DNA of 64,000 bases from Hymenobacter psychrophilus (GTDB lineage Bacteria > Bacteroidota > Bacteroidia > Cytophagales > Hymenobacteraceae): positions 310,001 through 374,000 of the forward strand of contig NZ_FNOV01000003.1 of NCBI RefSeq assembly GCF_900107135.1, given 5' to 3'. Both the position numbers and the translations under genes were made by a program. Positions 56,102 through 63,882 of this stretch are shown here, piece by piece (position 1 is the stretch's first letter; every line of letters begins with the position of its first letter). The notes below the pieces were generated by a model, which was not told the DNA's origin, made no database searches, and worked only from the letters and a program-made list of their open reading frames with translations.

Positions 56102-56584
56102 ATGTCCATCATCACGCCCCAAACGGCCGCCCACTGGGCCGCCTACTACCGCCTGCGCTACACGGTGCTGCGCCAGCCCTGGCAGCAGCCCCCCGGATCG
56201 GAGCGCGCCCCCGACGACGACGTGCCCGGCACCACCCACGCCCTGCTGCTGGCCCCCGCCGCCCCACCCCTGGGCGCGGCCGATATGGCCGATGCCGTTC
56301 AGGCCATCGGGGTGGGCCGCCTGCACGCGGCGGCGCCCGGGCAGGGGCAGCTGCGCTTTATGGCCGTGGCGCCCGCCTGGCAGGGCCGCGGGGTGGGCCG
56401 GCAGCTGCTGGATCATCTAGAAGCCGCCGCCGCCCGGCAGCAGCTCCGCGAAATAATTCTGCACGCCCGCGCCGAAGCCGTGCCGTTCTACGAGCGGGCC
56501 GGCTACGTGGTGGTAGCGCCATCGCACCTGCTCTTCGGCCGCATTCCGCACTTTCTGATGCGCAAGGCGCTGGCCCGCGACTAA
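56102..56584 (+). CDS. GNAT family N-acetyltransferase
   Basis: 160 aa. The acetyl-CoA-binding motif A (LRFMAVAPAWQGRGVGRQLLDHLE) and motif B (ILHARAEAVPFYERAGYVV) are clear; the N-terminal part (AAYYRLRYTVLRQPWQQPPG) resembles the ElaA/YjcF-like subgroup. Substrate is unknown. The thioesterase gene follows after 110 bp. Confidence 0.88.
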   Translation: MSIITPQTAAHWAAYYRLRYTVLRQPWQQPPGSERAPDDDVPGTTHALLLAPAAPPLGAADMADAVQAIGVGRLHAAAPGQGQLRFMAVAPAWQGRGVGRQLLDHLEAAAARQQLREIILHARAEAVPFYERAGYVVVAPSHLLFGRIPHFLMRKALARD

Positions 56585-56694
56585 CTGGCGGCCCCAAAGC
56601 GCCCGCAAGCGCCCAGCGAACCCGCCGCCGCCGGCACCCGGCTGCGCGGAAAGCACTTACCTTTTCCAACCCGTTTCACTCCCTTCTAGCCTCT

Positions 56695-57165
56695 ATGGAA
56701 GTCCCGTCCGATATTGCCGCGCTCATTGCTACCTACAACCAAATCAACCACTACGGCCGGGCCAATGGCATGACGCTGCACGTCGACCAGCCGGGCAGCA
56801 TCCGCTACACTATGCGCGTGCGCGACGAGCACCTGTCTTCGCCCAACACCTGCCACGGCGGCGTACTGGCCGGCCTCATGGATGCGGCGCTGGGCGCGGC
56901 GGCTCTCTCGCTGGCTTTCACGGCGGCCGAGCTGGTGTCCACGGTCGAGTTCAAGATGAACTACTTCCACCCGGTGTACCTGCACGATGAGCTGGAGGCC
57001 CACGGCAGCATCGAGCACGCCGGCCGAACCCTGATTGTGAGCACCACCACCATCCGCTGCCCCAGCCGCGACAACCTCGTGGTGGCCCGCGGTCTGGGCA
57101 CCTTCAACCGCTACCCCGCCACCAAGCGCGACTTCCGCGACCTGCTGTTTCCCGGCGCCGTCTGA
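56695..57165 (+). CDS. PaaI-type hotdog thioesterase
   Basis: 156 aa. The hotdog signature HGGVLAGLMDAALGAAALSL and VEFKMNYFHPVYLHDELEA are typical for PaaI/YbgC-type acyl-CoA thioesterases. It probably hydrolyses an acyl-CoA of undetermined type. The ATG at 56695 fits the family start; the open frame extends far upstream through other genes but is not coding there. The final A of its TGA stop begins the AGCTGTT array. Confidence 0.88.
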   Translation: MEVPSDIAALIATYNQINHYGRANGMTLHVDQPGSIRYTMRVRDEHLSSPNTCHGGVLAGLMDAALGAAALSLAFTAAELVSTVEFKMNYFHPVYLHDELEAHGSIEHAGRTLIVSTTTIRCPSRDNLVVARGLGTFNRYPATKRDFRDLLFPGAV

Positions 57166-57334
57166 GCTGTTAGCTGTTAGCTGTTAGCTGTTAGCTGTTA
57201 GCTGTTAGCTGTTAGCTGTTAGCTGAAAAACGAAGAAGGCCCCGTACTCGGTTGAGTGCGGGGCCTTCTTTTAGTCGGGGCGGTTGGCTTTTCTTGAACG
57301 AAAGCTACCAGCTAACAGCTCTCAGCTAACAGCT
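57165..57334. repeat. Heptamer array AGCTGTT and inverted counterpart around a terminator
   Basis: Eight full copies of AGCTGTT (57165-57220) plus AGCTG form the left arm, starting on the last base of the thioesterase stop. The right arm 57303-57334 holds complementary AGCTAACAGCT units and ends 8 bp before the stop of the convergent NYN gene. A terminator hairpin lies in the core. Confidence 0.85.
57233..57272. terminator. Convergent terminator inside the heptamer element
   Basis: A 17-bp stem (57233-57249 with 57254-57270, one G-T pair), loop GGTT, tail TTTT. It serves the thioesterase and NYN genes. Confidence 0.88.
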
Positions 57335-57342
57335 CCAAAAAG

Positions 57343-58380
57343 CTACATGCGTTCGGGCGAGCTGGCCGATTCGTGCTCCTCGTGCTCGTCGTGCTCGTCG
57401 CCGTAGTTATCGTCGTCGTCGTCGTCATCCTCGTCGCGGTCCACTATTTCGGGGGCATCAACTTTGCGCACGTTGCGGGCGCAGTCCTCGTCGCGGTGGT
57501 TGCGGCCAACGGTGAACTCCACCCAGTCGCCTTCCTGCAGCTCGTTGAAGTCGCCCTCCGACATATCAGCGTAGCTGAAGAACAGGTTGTTGGGCGGCAT
57601 CACAACGAAGCCGAAGCCGTTTTTGAGGTTTTTGATGGTGCTCATGCCAATCGTGCCGACCGGGCCGGCGGCCGTGGGGCCGGTGGGGCGTACGGGCTTG
57701 GTGCTGGGAAAGGCGGCCGGCTCGGGCGTGTTCACGAACAGCGACTCAATCAGGTCGTCGCCGTCGGTGAGGCCCTGGTCGATGATTTCGTGCATCTGCA
57801 CCGGGTAGGTGGCCTGGTCGAGCAACTGCTGCGAAGCGCGGGTAACGCGGTTTTCGCCCTTGAAATCGGTGTATTTGAAGTCCCAGTTGAGCAGCATAAC
57901 GCGCGTTCCCACCGTGTTGAGCTTCTTGATGAGGGGCGCGTAGTCCGAGTCGCCGGCGATGAGCACCACCACGTCGAGGCTCTTGTGGATGGACAGTTCC
58001 AGGGCTTCGAGCGAGAGCCACACATCGATGCCTTTTTCCTGCAAACGGCCATCGCGCGTTTTCAGGGGCATGTAGTGGGTGGCAATGCCCATGTTCATGA
58101 GGATGTCGTCGAGCAGCCGGTCGTGGAACAGGCGGTCCTTGTCGCGGGCTTCGGTGGCCGAGAGGCGGCCGCGGAAGAAGTGCGAGTCGATGATCTGGCT
58201 CAGGCGCACGTCCACATCCTCCTCCTCAGCTACCTGATGGCGGATAAACTCGTGCAGGCCTTCGAGGCTGATGCGGGCCTTGCGGTCGTGCTGGAAGTAG
58301 TAGTAATCACTGATTTTCAGGAAATAATTGCCATCATAAAAAATACCAATCCTGATCAGTGGGCTATTCATCTGGTTCAT
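57343..58380 (-). CDS. NYN-domain ribonuclease fused to a cold-shock domain
   Basis: 345 aa. The N-terminal NYN (PIN-like) domain (about 8-200) has the acidic metal site: Asp16 in FYDGN, Asp119 in GIDVWL, Asp144 and Asp146 in AGDSDYAPL. A linker (about 205-240) leads to a cold-shock OB domain (about 242-307) with RNP1-like NGFGFVV and RNP2-like LFFSYADM. The C-terminus (315-338) is an acidic Asp/Glu/His run. The layout suggests an RNA-cutting enzyme with its own single-strand RNA-binding module. A minus-strand promoter box TACCTTTG is at 58468-58475. Start at 58380 or the second Met at 58371. Confidence 0.85.
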   Translation of the reverse strand: MNQMNSPLIRIGIFYDGNYFLKISDYYYFQHDRKARISLEGLHEFIRHQVAEEEDVDVRLSQIIDSHFFRGRLSATEARDKDRLFHDRLLDDILMNMGIATHYMPLKTRDGRLQEKGIDVWLSLEALELSIHKSLDVVVLIAGDSDYAPLIKKLNTVGTRVMLLNWDFKYTDFKGENRVTRASQQLLDQATYPVQMHEIIDQGLTDGDDLIESLFVNTPEPAAFPSTKPVRPTGPTAAGPVGTIGMSTIKNLKNGFGFVVMPPNNLFFSYADMSEGDFNELQEGDWVEFTVGRNHRDEDCARNVRKVDAPEIVDRDEDDDDDDDNYGDEHDEHEEHESASSPERM

Positions 58381-58467
58381 AAAAAAGTTTGTTTAAGCGC
58401 GAGAAAAGAAGGCGAAGCGGTAGTGAGCAGAAAGAAAATTTAATCGGCTACTCAACCGCAGCCGGGA

Positions 58468-58475
58468 CAAAGGTA
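58468..58475 (-). promoter_or_regulatory. -7 box TACCTTTG of the NYN-cold-shock gene
   Basis: A consensus box on the minus strand, 87 bp before the start, leaving a leader of about 80 nt. No TTG at -33. Confidence 0.55.
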
Positions 58476-59000
58476 CGAGTTGTTGAGGTTGCTGTATAAT
58501 AATAATCCATAGCGGTGGTACAGCGTCGGTTTCTGCCGTTTGTGGAACCTGACAACGGTTGAGCTTCCTAACCGGGCAGTTGACCGGCCCGATGAAAGCC
58601 TGCCCCATACGAGGCCAATGGTAGAAATACCGCCAAAAATTACCGGATAGTGCCTCCTATAAAGTTACATACCCGTAGGGCGATACTTAAAGAATGATCA
58701 GCCGGTAAGCCAATATACAAAATTCTAATTTCTTAATATCAATTAACAGGCGCCAACCTGCCGCCTGGCTGGTCACTGGATTCTGCCGGCGTTTCCGGCT
58801 TAAATCCAATTAACCTGTTAGCCTGCATTTTTCGCCGTTTACGCAATGGTTGTTAAAGCTGGCATCGACCGAAAGATAAGTTTCAACACCGGGCGGTGCC
58901 GTAAAATTCGGCCAAACGCCATATTTCACGGCCCGGGCTATGGTTGCAGCAGGTTAACCGATTGATTGGCCCGACGGCGGGGGCCGCCGGCCCCCGCTGC
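58476..59000. other. Long spacer without a recognisable gene
   Basis: About 525 bp, AT-richer in the middle (58600-58760). I find no convincing reading frame, tRNA, long hairpin or repeat on either strand. Confidence 0.4.
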
Positions 59001-59741
59001 TCAGAATGGCAGGCGGCTTATAATCAGGGCCAGCACCAGCACGCCGTAGGCGGCGCAGATAACGACTTCGAGCATATTGCCGCTCTTCGAGCCGGTGCGG
59101 ATGAGCGGGATTCCCAGGCTTGTATCGACCAGGGGCATAAACCACTTCACGCCGGCCTTGGTAACCGAGTCGGCCAGCAAGTGCGACACGTAGCCGCCGC
59201 CCGCAAACAGGGCCACGCCGTGCCAGCCCAGGCTCTGGTTGGCCAGATGCCCGATGTAGGTCCAGGCGGCGGCGGCCCAGATGGTGTGGGTGTAGGAGCG
59301 GTGGCTGGTGAAGGGCGCCAGCGCAATAAAGCAACCCAGCATGCTCAGCCACACAAAGCCGGTGTAGAGGCCCGCTACCACCGTGCACAGCCCCGTAAAG
59401 AGCAGCGCCAGCTTACGGGTGGCCTCGCCCTGCATGGCCGCGCCCACCAGCCCGAAGGCCAGGGCCACCGTAAAGGCCAGCCGCCGGTCGGGGCCGGGGG
59501 TGAGTTGCCACTGGGCGTAGGCGGCTACCACAGCGGCCACCACCACAAAGGCCCAGCGCACATAGTTTTGGGCGAAACCAAGGCGCTTACTGAGCCGGGA
59601 ATTCGGGTGGTCGAGGTCGGGGGCCAGGGCCGAGAAGCCGGCCAGGGCAATACCGGCCGGCGAGAACGGCACGCCCGGCACAAGGCCCGCCACGGCCACG
59701 CCGGTAATCAGGCCAATGGCCAAGTGAGAAGAACCGCGCAA
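59001..59741 (-). CDS. YdjM-like membrane-bound metal-dependent hydrolase
   Basis: About 246 aa if the TTG at 59741 is the start (RGSSHLAIGLITGVAVAGL follows). The YdjM/DUF457 signature is present: an N-terminal His near SSHLAIG, DLDHPNSRLSKR, SHRSYTHT and a later YVSHLLADSVTKAG, giving His/Asp clusters between about six hydrophobic helices. Substrate is unknown. A longer frame from 59828 would translate an arm of the adjacent palindrome (RRDEVLRCAQDD), so it is rejected. Confidence 0.8.
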   Translation of the reverse strand: MRGSSHLAIGLITGVAVAGLVPGVPFSPAGIALAGFSALAPDLDHPNSRLSKRLGFAQNYVRWAFVVVAAVVAAYAQWQLTPGPDRRLAFTVALAFGLVGAAMQGEATRKLALLFTGLCTVVAGLYTGFVWLSMLGCFIALAPFTSHRSYTHTIWAAAAWTYIGHLANQSLGWHGVALFAGGGYVSHLLADSVTKAGVKWFMPLVDTSLGIPLIRTGSKSGNMLEVVICAAYGVLVLALIISRLPF

Positions 59742-59779
59742 TTGTAGGAGACAGTGGTTAGTGAAGGAATGGAAACGTC

Positions 59780-59878
59780 TGTCATCCTGAGCGCAGCGAA
59801 GGACCTCATCCCGCCGGAAAGATGGCAAAAACGAGTCGTGCCGGCCGGATAAGGTCCTTCGCTACGCTCAGGATGACA
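59780..59878. repeat. Long palindrome, TGTCATCCTGAGCG family, copy 4
   Basis: Arms of about 38 bp (59780-59817 and 59841-59878) with a few mismatches and a 23-bp core, immediately upstream of the YdjM-like gene. Confidence 0.85.
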
Positions 59879-59897
59879 AATGTCGTTCATCTATGCA

Positions 59898-60110
59898 CTA
59901 AAAGCTGCCGCTGCTGCCTTTCAAGCCACTGCGCATATCCTGGACCTGGTTTTCGAGATGGGCCAGGCATTGGCGGAAGGCATCTTCGGCTTCGACCTGC
60001 TCCTGCGCGGGCAGGGGGCCATCGTGCTGCACGTGTTCGCAGATGAGGCGCAGCTGCTGCACAATGCCCTCCCACTCCTTGTCGCCCGGTGCTGGTTGCT
60101 TGTCTGCCAT
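59898..60110 (-). CDS. Small acidic protein of unknown function
   Basis: 70 aa, MADKQPAPGDKEWEG at the start, then IVQQLRLICEHVQHD and AFRQCLAHLENQVQDM, both likely amphipathic helices. No domain recognised. I prefer this frame over overlapping + strand frames because its composition (Glu, Gln, Asp, Leu) looks like a folded soluble protein. Evidence is only the intact frame and composition. Confidence 0.45.
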   Translation of the reverse strand: MADKQPAPGDKEWEGIVQQLRLICEHVQHDGPLPAQEQVEAEDAFRQCLAHLENQVQDMRSGLKGSSGSF

Positions 60111-60330
60111 AGCTTTACGTGCAGGGCCTGCCCCTGGTAGCGCGTGAGCAGGGAAGATACGACGGGAACCGGTAAAAGCGGCGGAAACTTTCCGGGGCCG
60201 GCCGTGGTATTGACTAGCGCGCCCCGCGCCATGTGCCCGTACTGCCCGACCGGTTTTGCTCCCGGCCGGGCTTCTACCGTTGCCGGCCGCGCCGTTTTTG
60301 CCTTCCCTTCCGCTTTAGCCGCTCCTTCCT

Positions 60331-63300
60331 TTGCAGGTTTCCGACTTCCTCAAGCTCTACCTCCTCGACCCCACCGTGCTGACGGTGGGCGCCCGCCTCA
60401 ACCCGGCCACCCGTCGCTCGCTGGCCAAGGCCGCCGACAAGGCCGAGGCCCCCGCCCGGCTGCATCTGCGCGGGCTGGTGGGCTCGCAGGATGCCGTGCT
60501 GGCCGCCGCGCTGCACCACAATTACCCCCAGCAGCCCCAGCTGTTCATCCTCCACGACCGCGAGGAAGCCGCCTACTTCCTGGCCGACCTCCAGCACCTG
60601 CTGCCCGACGAGGAGCCGCTGATGTTCCCCAGCTCCTACAAGCGCCCCTACGCCTTCGACGAGACGGAAAACGCCAACGTGCTGATGCGGGCCGAGGTGC
60701 TCAATAGGTTGAACTCGCGGACTTCGGCGCCTCACCCCCCGGCCCCCTCTCCGGGGGGAGAGGGGGTGCCAGCCGACAAAAAGCAAGGGGCTACAATGGG
60801 TCATCAGGCTCCCCCCTCTCCCCCCGGAGAGGGGGGCCGGGGGGGTGAGGCCCCTGGCGCCCTCATCGTTACCTACCCCGAGGCGCTGTTCGAGAAGGTG
60901 ATCAACAAGAAAAGCCTGGTGGCCAACACGTTTATCGTGAAGGTGGGCGATAAGCTCGATGTGAACTTCATCAGCGAGATGCTGGCCGAGTACGACTTCG
61001 AGCGGAGCGACTTCGTGTACGAGGCCGGCCAGTTCGCGGTGCGCGGCGGCATCGTGGATATCTTCAGCTACGCCAACGAGCTGCCCTACCGCATTGAGCT
61101 GTTTGGGGATGAGGTGGAGACGATTCGCACCTTTGACCCCGAGAGTCAGCTTTCGGTGGACAAGAAGAGCCAGGTGAGCATCATCCCGAACGTGCAGACC
61201 AAGCTGCTGCAGGAGACGCGGGAGGCTTTTCTGGACTTTATTCCGGGCGATACGGCCATCTGGGCCAAGGACTTGCGCCAGACGCTGGACGTGGTAACCG
61301 AGTCGTTTGAGCGGGCCGAGGCCAACTTTCAGCAGCTGATGGCCGGGGCCGCGGGCATGCAGATTGTGAGCAAGCCGGAGGACCTGTTCGAGTCGGGCAA
61401 GAGCTTTAAGAAGCTGCTGGAGGGCTTCGCGGTGGCCGAGTTCGGCAAGCGGTTCTACTTCAAGACCGGCGAGAGTTTCACGTTCACGGCCAAGCCCCAG
61501 CCCAGCTTCAACAAAGATTTCGGGCGGCTGGTGAAGAACCTGCACGAAAACCAGCTCAACAGCTACACCAATATCATTGCCGCCGAATCGGTGCGGCAGG
61601 CCGACCGGCTGCGGACGATTTTCGACGAGCTTGACAACAACGTGCAGTTCCAGCACCTGCTGCTGGGGCTGCGCGAGGGCTACATCGACGATACGCTGAA
61701 GCTGCTCGTGTACACCGACCACCAGCTGTTCGAGCGCTTCTACCGGGCCCAGGAGGGGCGCAAGTTCTCCAAGAAAAAGGCACTCACCCTCAAGGAGCTG
61801 CGCACGCTGGTACCCGGCGACTACGTGACCCACCAGGACTACGGCATCGCCCGGTTCGCGGGCCTCACCCAGGTGGAAATCAACGACCGGATGCAGGAAG
61901 CCATCCGGCTGATTTACCGGGATGACGACGTGCTGACGGTGAGCATTCATGCCCTGCACAAGATTGCCAAGTACAGCGGGGCCGAGGGCACGCCGCCTAC
62001 CATGAGCAAGCTGGGCTCGCCGGAGTGGGAGAACAAGAAAAAGGCCGTCAAGAAAAAGGTGAAGGACATTGCCGCCGAGCTGATCCGGCTGTATGCCAAG
62101 CGCAAAACCGCGCCCGGCCACGCCTTCGCCCGCGACTCGTTTATGCAGGCTGAGCTCGAATCGAGCTTCATTTACGAAGACACCCCCGACCAGGGCAAGG
62201 CCACCGAAGACGTGAAGCACGACATGGAGCAGCCCCACCCCATGGACCGGCTGATTTGCGGCGACGTGGGCTTCGGCAAGACGGAAATTGCCATTCGGGC
62301 CGCGTTTAAGTCGGTGGCCGATGGCAAGCAGGTGGCCGTGCTGGTACCCACCACCATCCTGGCCATGCAGCACTACAAAACGTTTCGGGAGCGGCTCTCG
62401 AACCTGCCCGTGACGGTGGAGTACGTGAACCGCTTCAAGAGCACCAAGCAGATAAAGGAGACGCTGGGCCGGGTGGCCGAGGGCAAAACCGACATCCTCA
62501 TCGGCACCCACCGCCTCACCAACAAAGACATCAAGTTCAAGGACCTGGGCCTGCTCATTATTGACGAGGAGCAGAAGTTCGGCGTGAAAACCAAGGACAA
62601 GCTCAAGGAGCTGAAGGTGAACGTGGACACGCTCACGCTCTCGGCCACGCCCATTCCGCGCACCCTGCACTTCTCGCTGATGGGCGCCCGCGACCTGAGC
62701 GTGATTGCCACGCCCCCGCCCAACCGCCAGCCGGTGCAAACCGAGCTGCACGTGTTCGACGAAATCCTGATTCGCGACGCCGTGGCCCGCGAAATCAAGC
62801 GCGGCGGGCAGGTGTTTTTCGTGCACAACCGCGTGAAGGACATCGAGGAAATGGCCGCCATGGTGCTGCGCCTCGTGCCCGATGCCCGCATCACTTACAT
62901 TCATGGGCAGATGGAGGGCGACCAGCTCGAAAAGCGCATGATGAAGTTCGTGGACGGCGACTACGACGTGCTGGTGAGCACCAACCTCATCGAAAGCGGC
63001 CTCGACATTGCCAACGCCAACACCATCATCATCAACCGGGCCCACATGCACGGCCTGAGCGACCTGCACCAGATGCGGGGCCGCGTGGGCCGCTCCAACA
63101 AAAAGGCCTACTGCTACCTGCTCACGCCCCCGGTGGCCGGCTTGCCCTCCGATGCCCGCAAGCGCCTGAGCACGCTCGAAGAATTCTCCGACCTCGGCGA
63201 CGGCTTCAAGGTGGCCATGCGCGACCTCGACATCCGGGGCGCGGGCAACCTGCTGGGCGGCGAGCAGTCGGGCTTCATCAACGATTTGGGCTTTGAAACC

Positions 63301-63882
63301 TACCACCAGATTCTGGACGAGGCCGTGACCGAGCTCAAGGAAACCGAGTTCCGCGACCTGTTCCTAGGCGACCCCACCCAGCGCCTGCAGCAGGCTGCCG
63401 CCACGGCCGGCCCCAGCGAGTGCAACATCGAAACCGACCTGCAGGTGCTGATTCCGGACGCCTACGTGAGCAACGTGTCGGAGCGCCTGCAGCTGTACAG
63501 CAAAATGGACCGCGCCAAAGGCCCCGAGCAGCTGCACAAGCTGCTGGCCGGCATGACCGACCGCTTCGGCCCGCTGCCGCCCGAAGTGGAGCAGCTGGCC
63601 GACATCGTGCGCCTGCGCTGGCAGGGCCGCCACGCCGGCTTCGAGCGCCTGAGCTACAAGAAAAACGTGCTCAAGGGCTACATCCCGGCCGAAAACAACG
63701 AGGCCTACTTCCAGGGCGACACCTTCGGCAACATCCTCTCCTACGTGCAGACCCACCCCAACTCGGCCAGCATGAAGGAGCGCAAGCAGCAACTCGTCTT
63801 CAGCATCAGTAACGTGCCCAGCGTGGCCGCCGCCAAGCGCGTGCTCAGCGAGCTAGGCAGCGAGGAGCCGGTGGGGGTGTGA
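60331..63882 (+). CDS. mfd: Transcription-repair coupling factor Mfd
   Basis: 1183 aa. It removes RNA polymerase stalled at DNA damage and recruits UvrA. The N-terminal UvrB-like region is about 1-350; the polymerase-binding CarD-like domain about 485-555 (ELRTLVPGDYVTHQDYGIAR); the RecG-like motor has Walker A GDVGFGKT (644-651), DEEQ (745-748) and the TRG-type MRGRVGRSNKKAYCYLL; the C-terminal TRCF domain is complete. The start is TTG at 60331: an in-frame TAG lies at 60316 and homology starts at QVSDFLKLYL. Residues 134-174 are encoded by an inserted palindromic element, in a surface loop between the conserved EVLNRL and ALIVTYPEAL. Confidence 0.93.
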   Translation: MQVSDFLKLYLLDPTVLTVGARLNPATRRSLAKAADKAEAPARLHLRGLVGSQDAVLAAALHHNYPQQPQLFILHDREEAAYFLADLQHLLPDEEPLMFPSSYKRPYAFDETENANVLMRAEVLNRLNSRTSAPHPPAPSPGGEGVPADKKQGATMGHQAPPSPPGEGGRGGEAPGALIVTYPEALFEKVINKKSLVANTFIVKVGDKLDVNFISEMLAEYDFERSDFVYEAGQFAVRGGIVDIFSYANELPYRIELFGDEVETIRTFDPESQLSVDKKSQVSIIPNVQTKLLQETREAFLDFIPGDTAIWAKDLRQTLDVVTESFERAEANFQQLMAGAAGMQIVSKPEDLFESGKSFKKLLEGFAVAEFGKRFYFKTGESFTFTAKPQPSFNKDFGRLVKNLHENQLNSYTNIIAAESVRQADRLRTIFDELDNNVQFQHLLLGLREGYIDDTLKLLVYTDHQLFERFYRAQEGRKFSKKKALTLKELRTLVPGDYVTHQDYGIARFAGLTQVEINDRMQEAIRLIYRDDDVLTVSIHALHKIAKYSGAEGTPPTMSKLGSPEWENKKKAVKKKVKDIAAELIRLYAKRKTAPGHAFARDSFMQAELESSFIYEDTPDQGKATEDVKHDMEQPHPMDRLICGDVGFGKTEIAIRAAFKSVADGKQVAVLVPTTILAMQHYKTFRERLSNLPVTVEYVNRFKSTKQIKETLGRVAEGKTDILIGTHRLTNKDIKFKDLGLLIIDEEQKFGVKTKDKLKELKVNVDTLTLSATPIPRTLHFSLMGARDLSVIATPPPNRQPVQTELHVFDEILIRDAVAREIKRGGQVFFVHNRVKDIEEMAAMVLRLVPDARITYIHGQMEGDQLEKRMMKFVDGDYDVLVSTNLIESGLDIANANTIIINRAHMHGLSDLHQMRGRVGRSNKKAYCYLLTPPVAGLPSDARKRLSTLEEFSDLGDGFKVAMRDLDIRGAGNLLGGEQSGFINDLGFETYHQILDEAVTELKETEFRDLFLGDPTQRLQQAAATAGPSECNIETDLQVLIPDAYVSNVSERLQLYSKMDRAKGPEQLHKLLAGMTDRFGPLPPEVEQLADIVRLRWQGRHAGFERLSYKKNVLKGYIPAENNEAYFQGDTFGNILSYVQTHPNSASMKERKQQLVFSISNVPSVAAAKRVLSELGSEEPVGV
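60729..60851. repeat. Palindromic element inserted in frame within mfd
   Basis: The arms 60729-60766 and 60811-60851 are near-perfect reverse complements (small length differences in C/G runs) around a 44-bp core. The total of 123 bp is 41 codons, so the frame is kept. The arms encode APHPPAPSPGGEG and PPSPPGEGGRGGEA. The sequence type recurs as an intergenic element in other genomes from what I recall. Confidence 0.85.

Noticed and set aside
55441..56694. Upstream extension of the thioesterase frame to 55441
   Set aside because: It would run through the reverse strand of yajQ and the GNAT gene; family homology starts at 56695.
57165..57225. AGCTGTT heptamer array as a CRISPR array or minisatellite gene
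   Set aside because: Units are 7 bp with no spacers and no cas genes; it is one arm of an inverted word-repeat.
58393..58608. 71-codon minus-strand frame upstream of the NYN gene
   Set aside because: No domain, and it overlaps the likely promoter and leader of the NYN-cold-shock gene.
59742..59828. N-terminal extension of the YdjM-like protein (RRDEVLRCAQDD...)
   Set aside because: It is the translation of one arm of a palindromic repeat, not protein sequence of the family.
60274..63306. Very long open frame (about 1010 codons) on the minus strand across mfd
   Set aside because: It is the antisense shadow of a clearly homologous Mfd frame in GC-rich DNA; its composition (Val/Leu/Gly/His-rich) lacks any domain.
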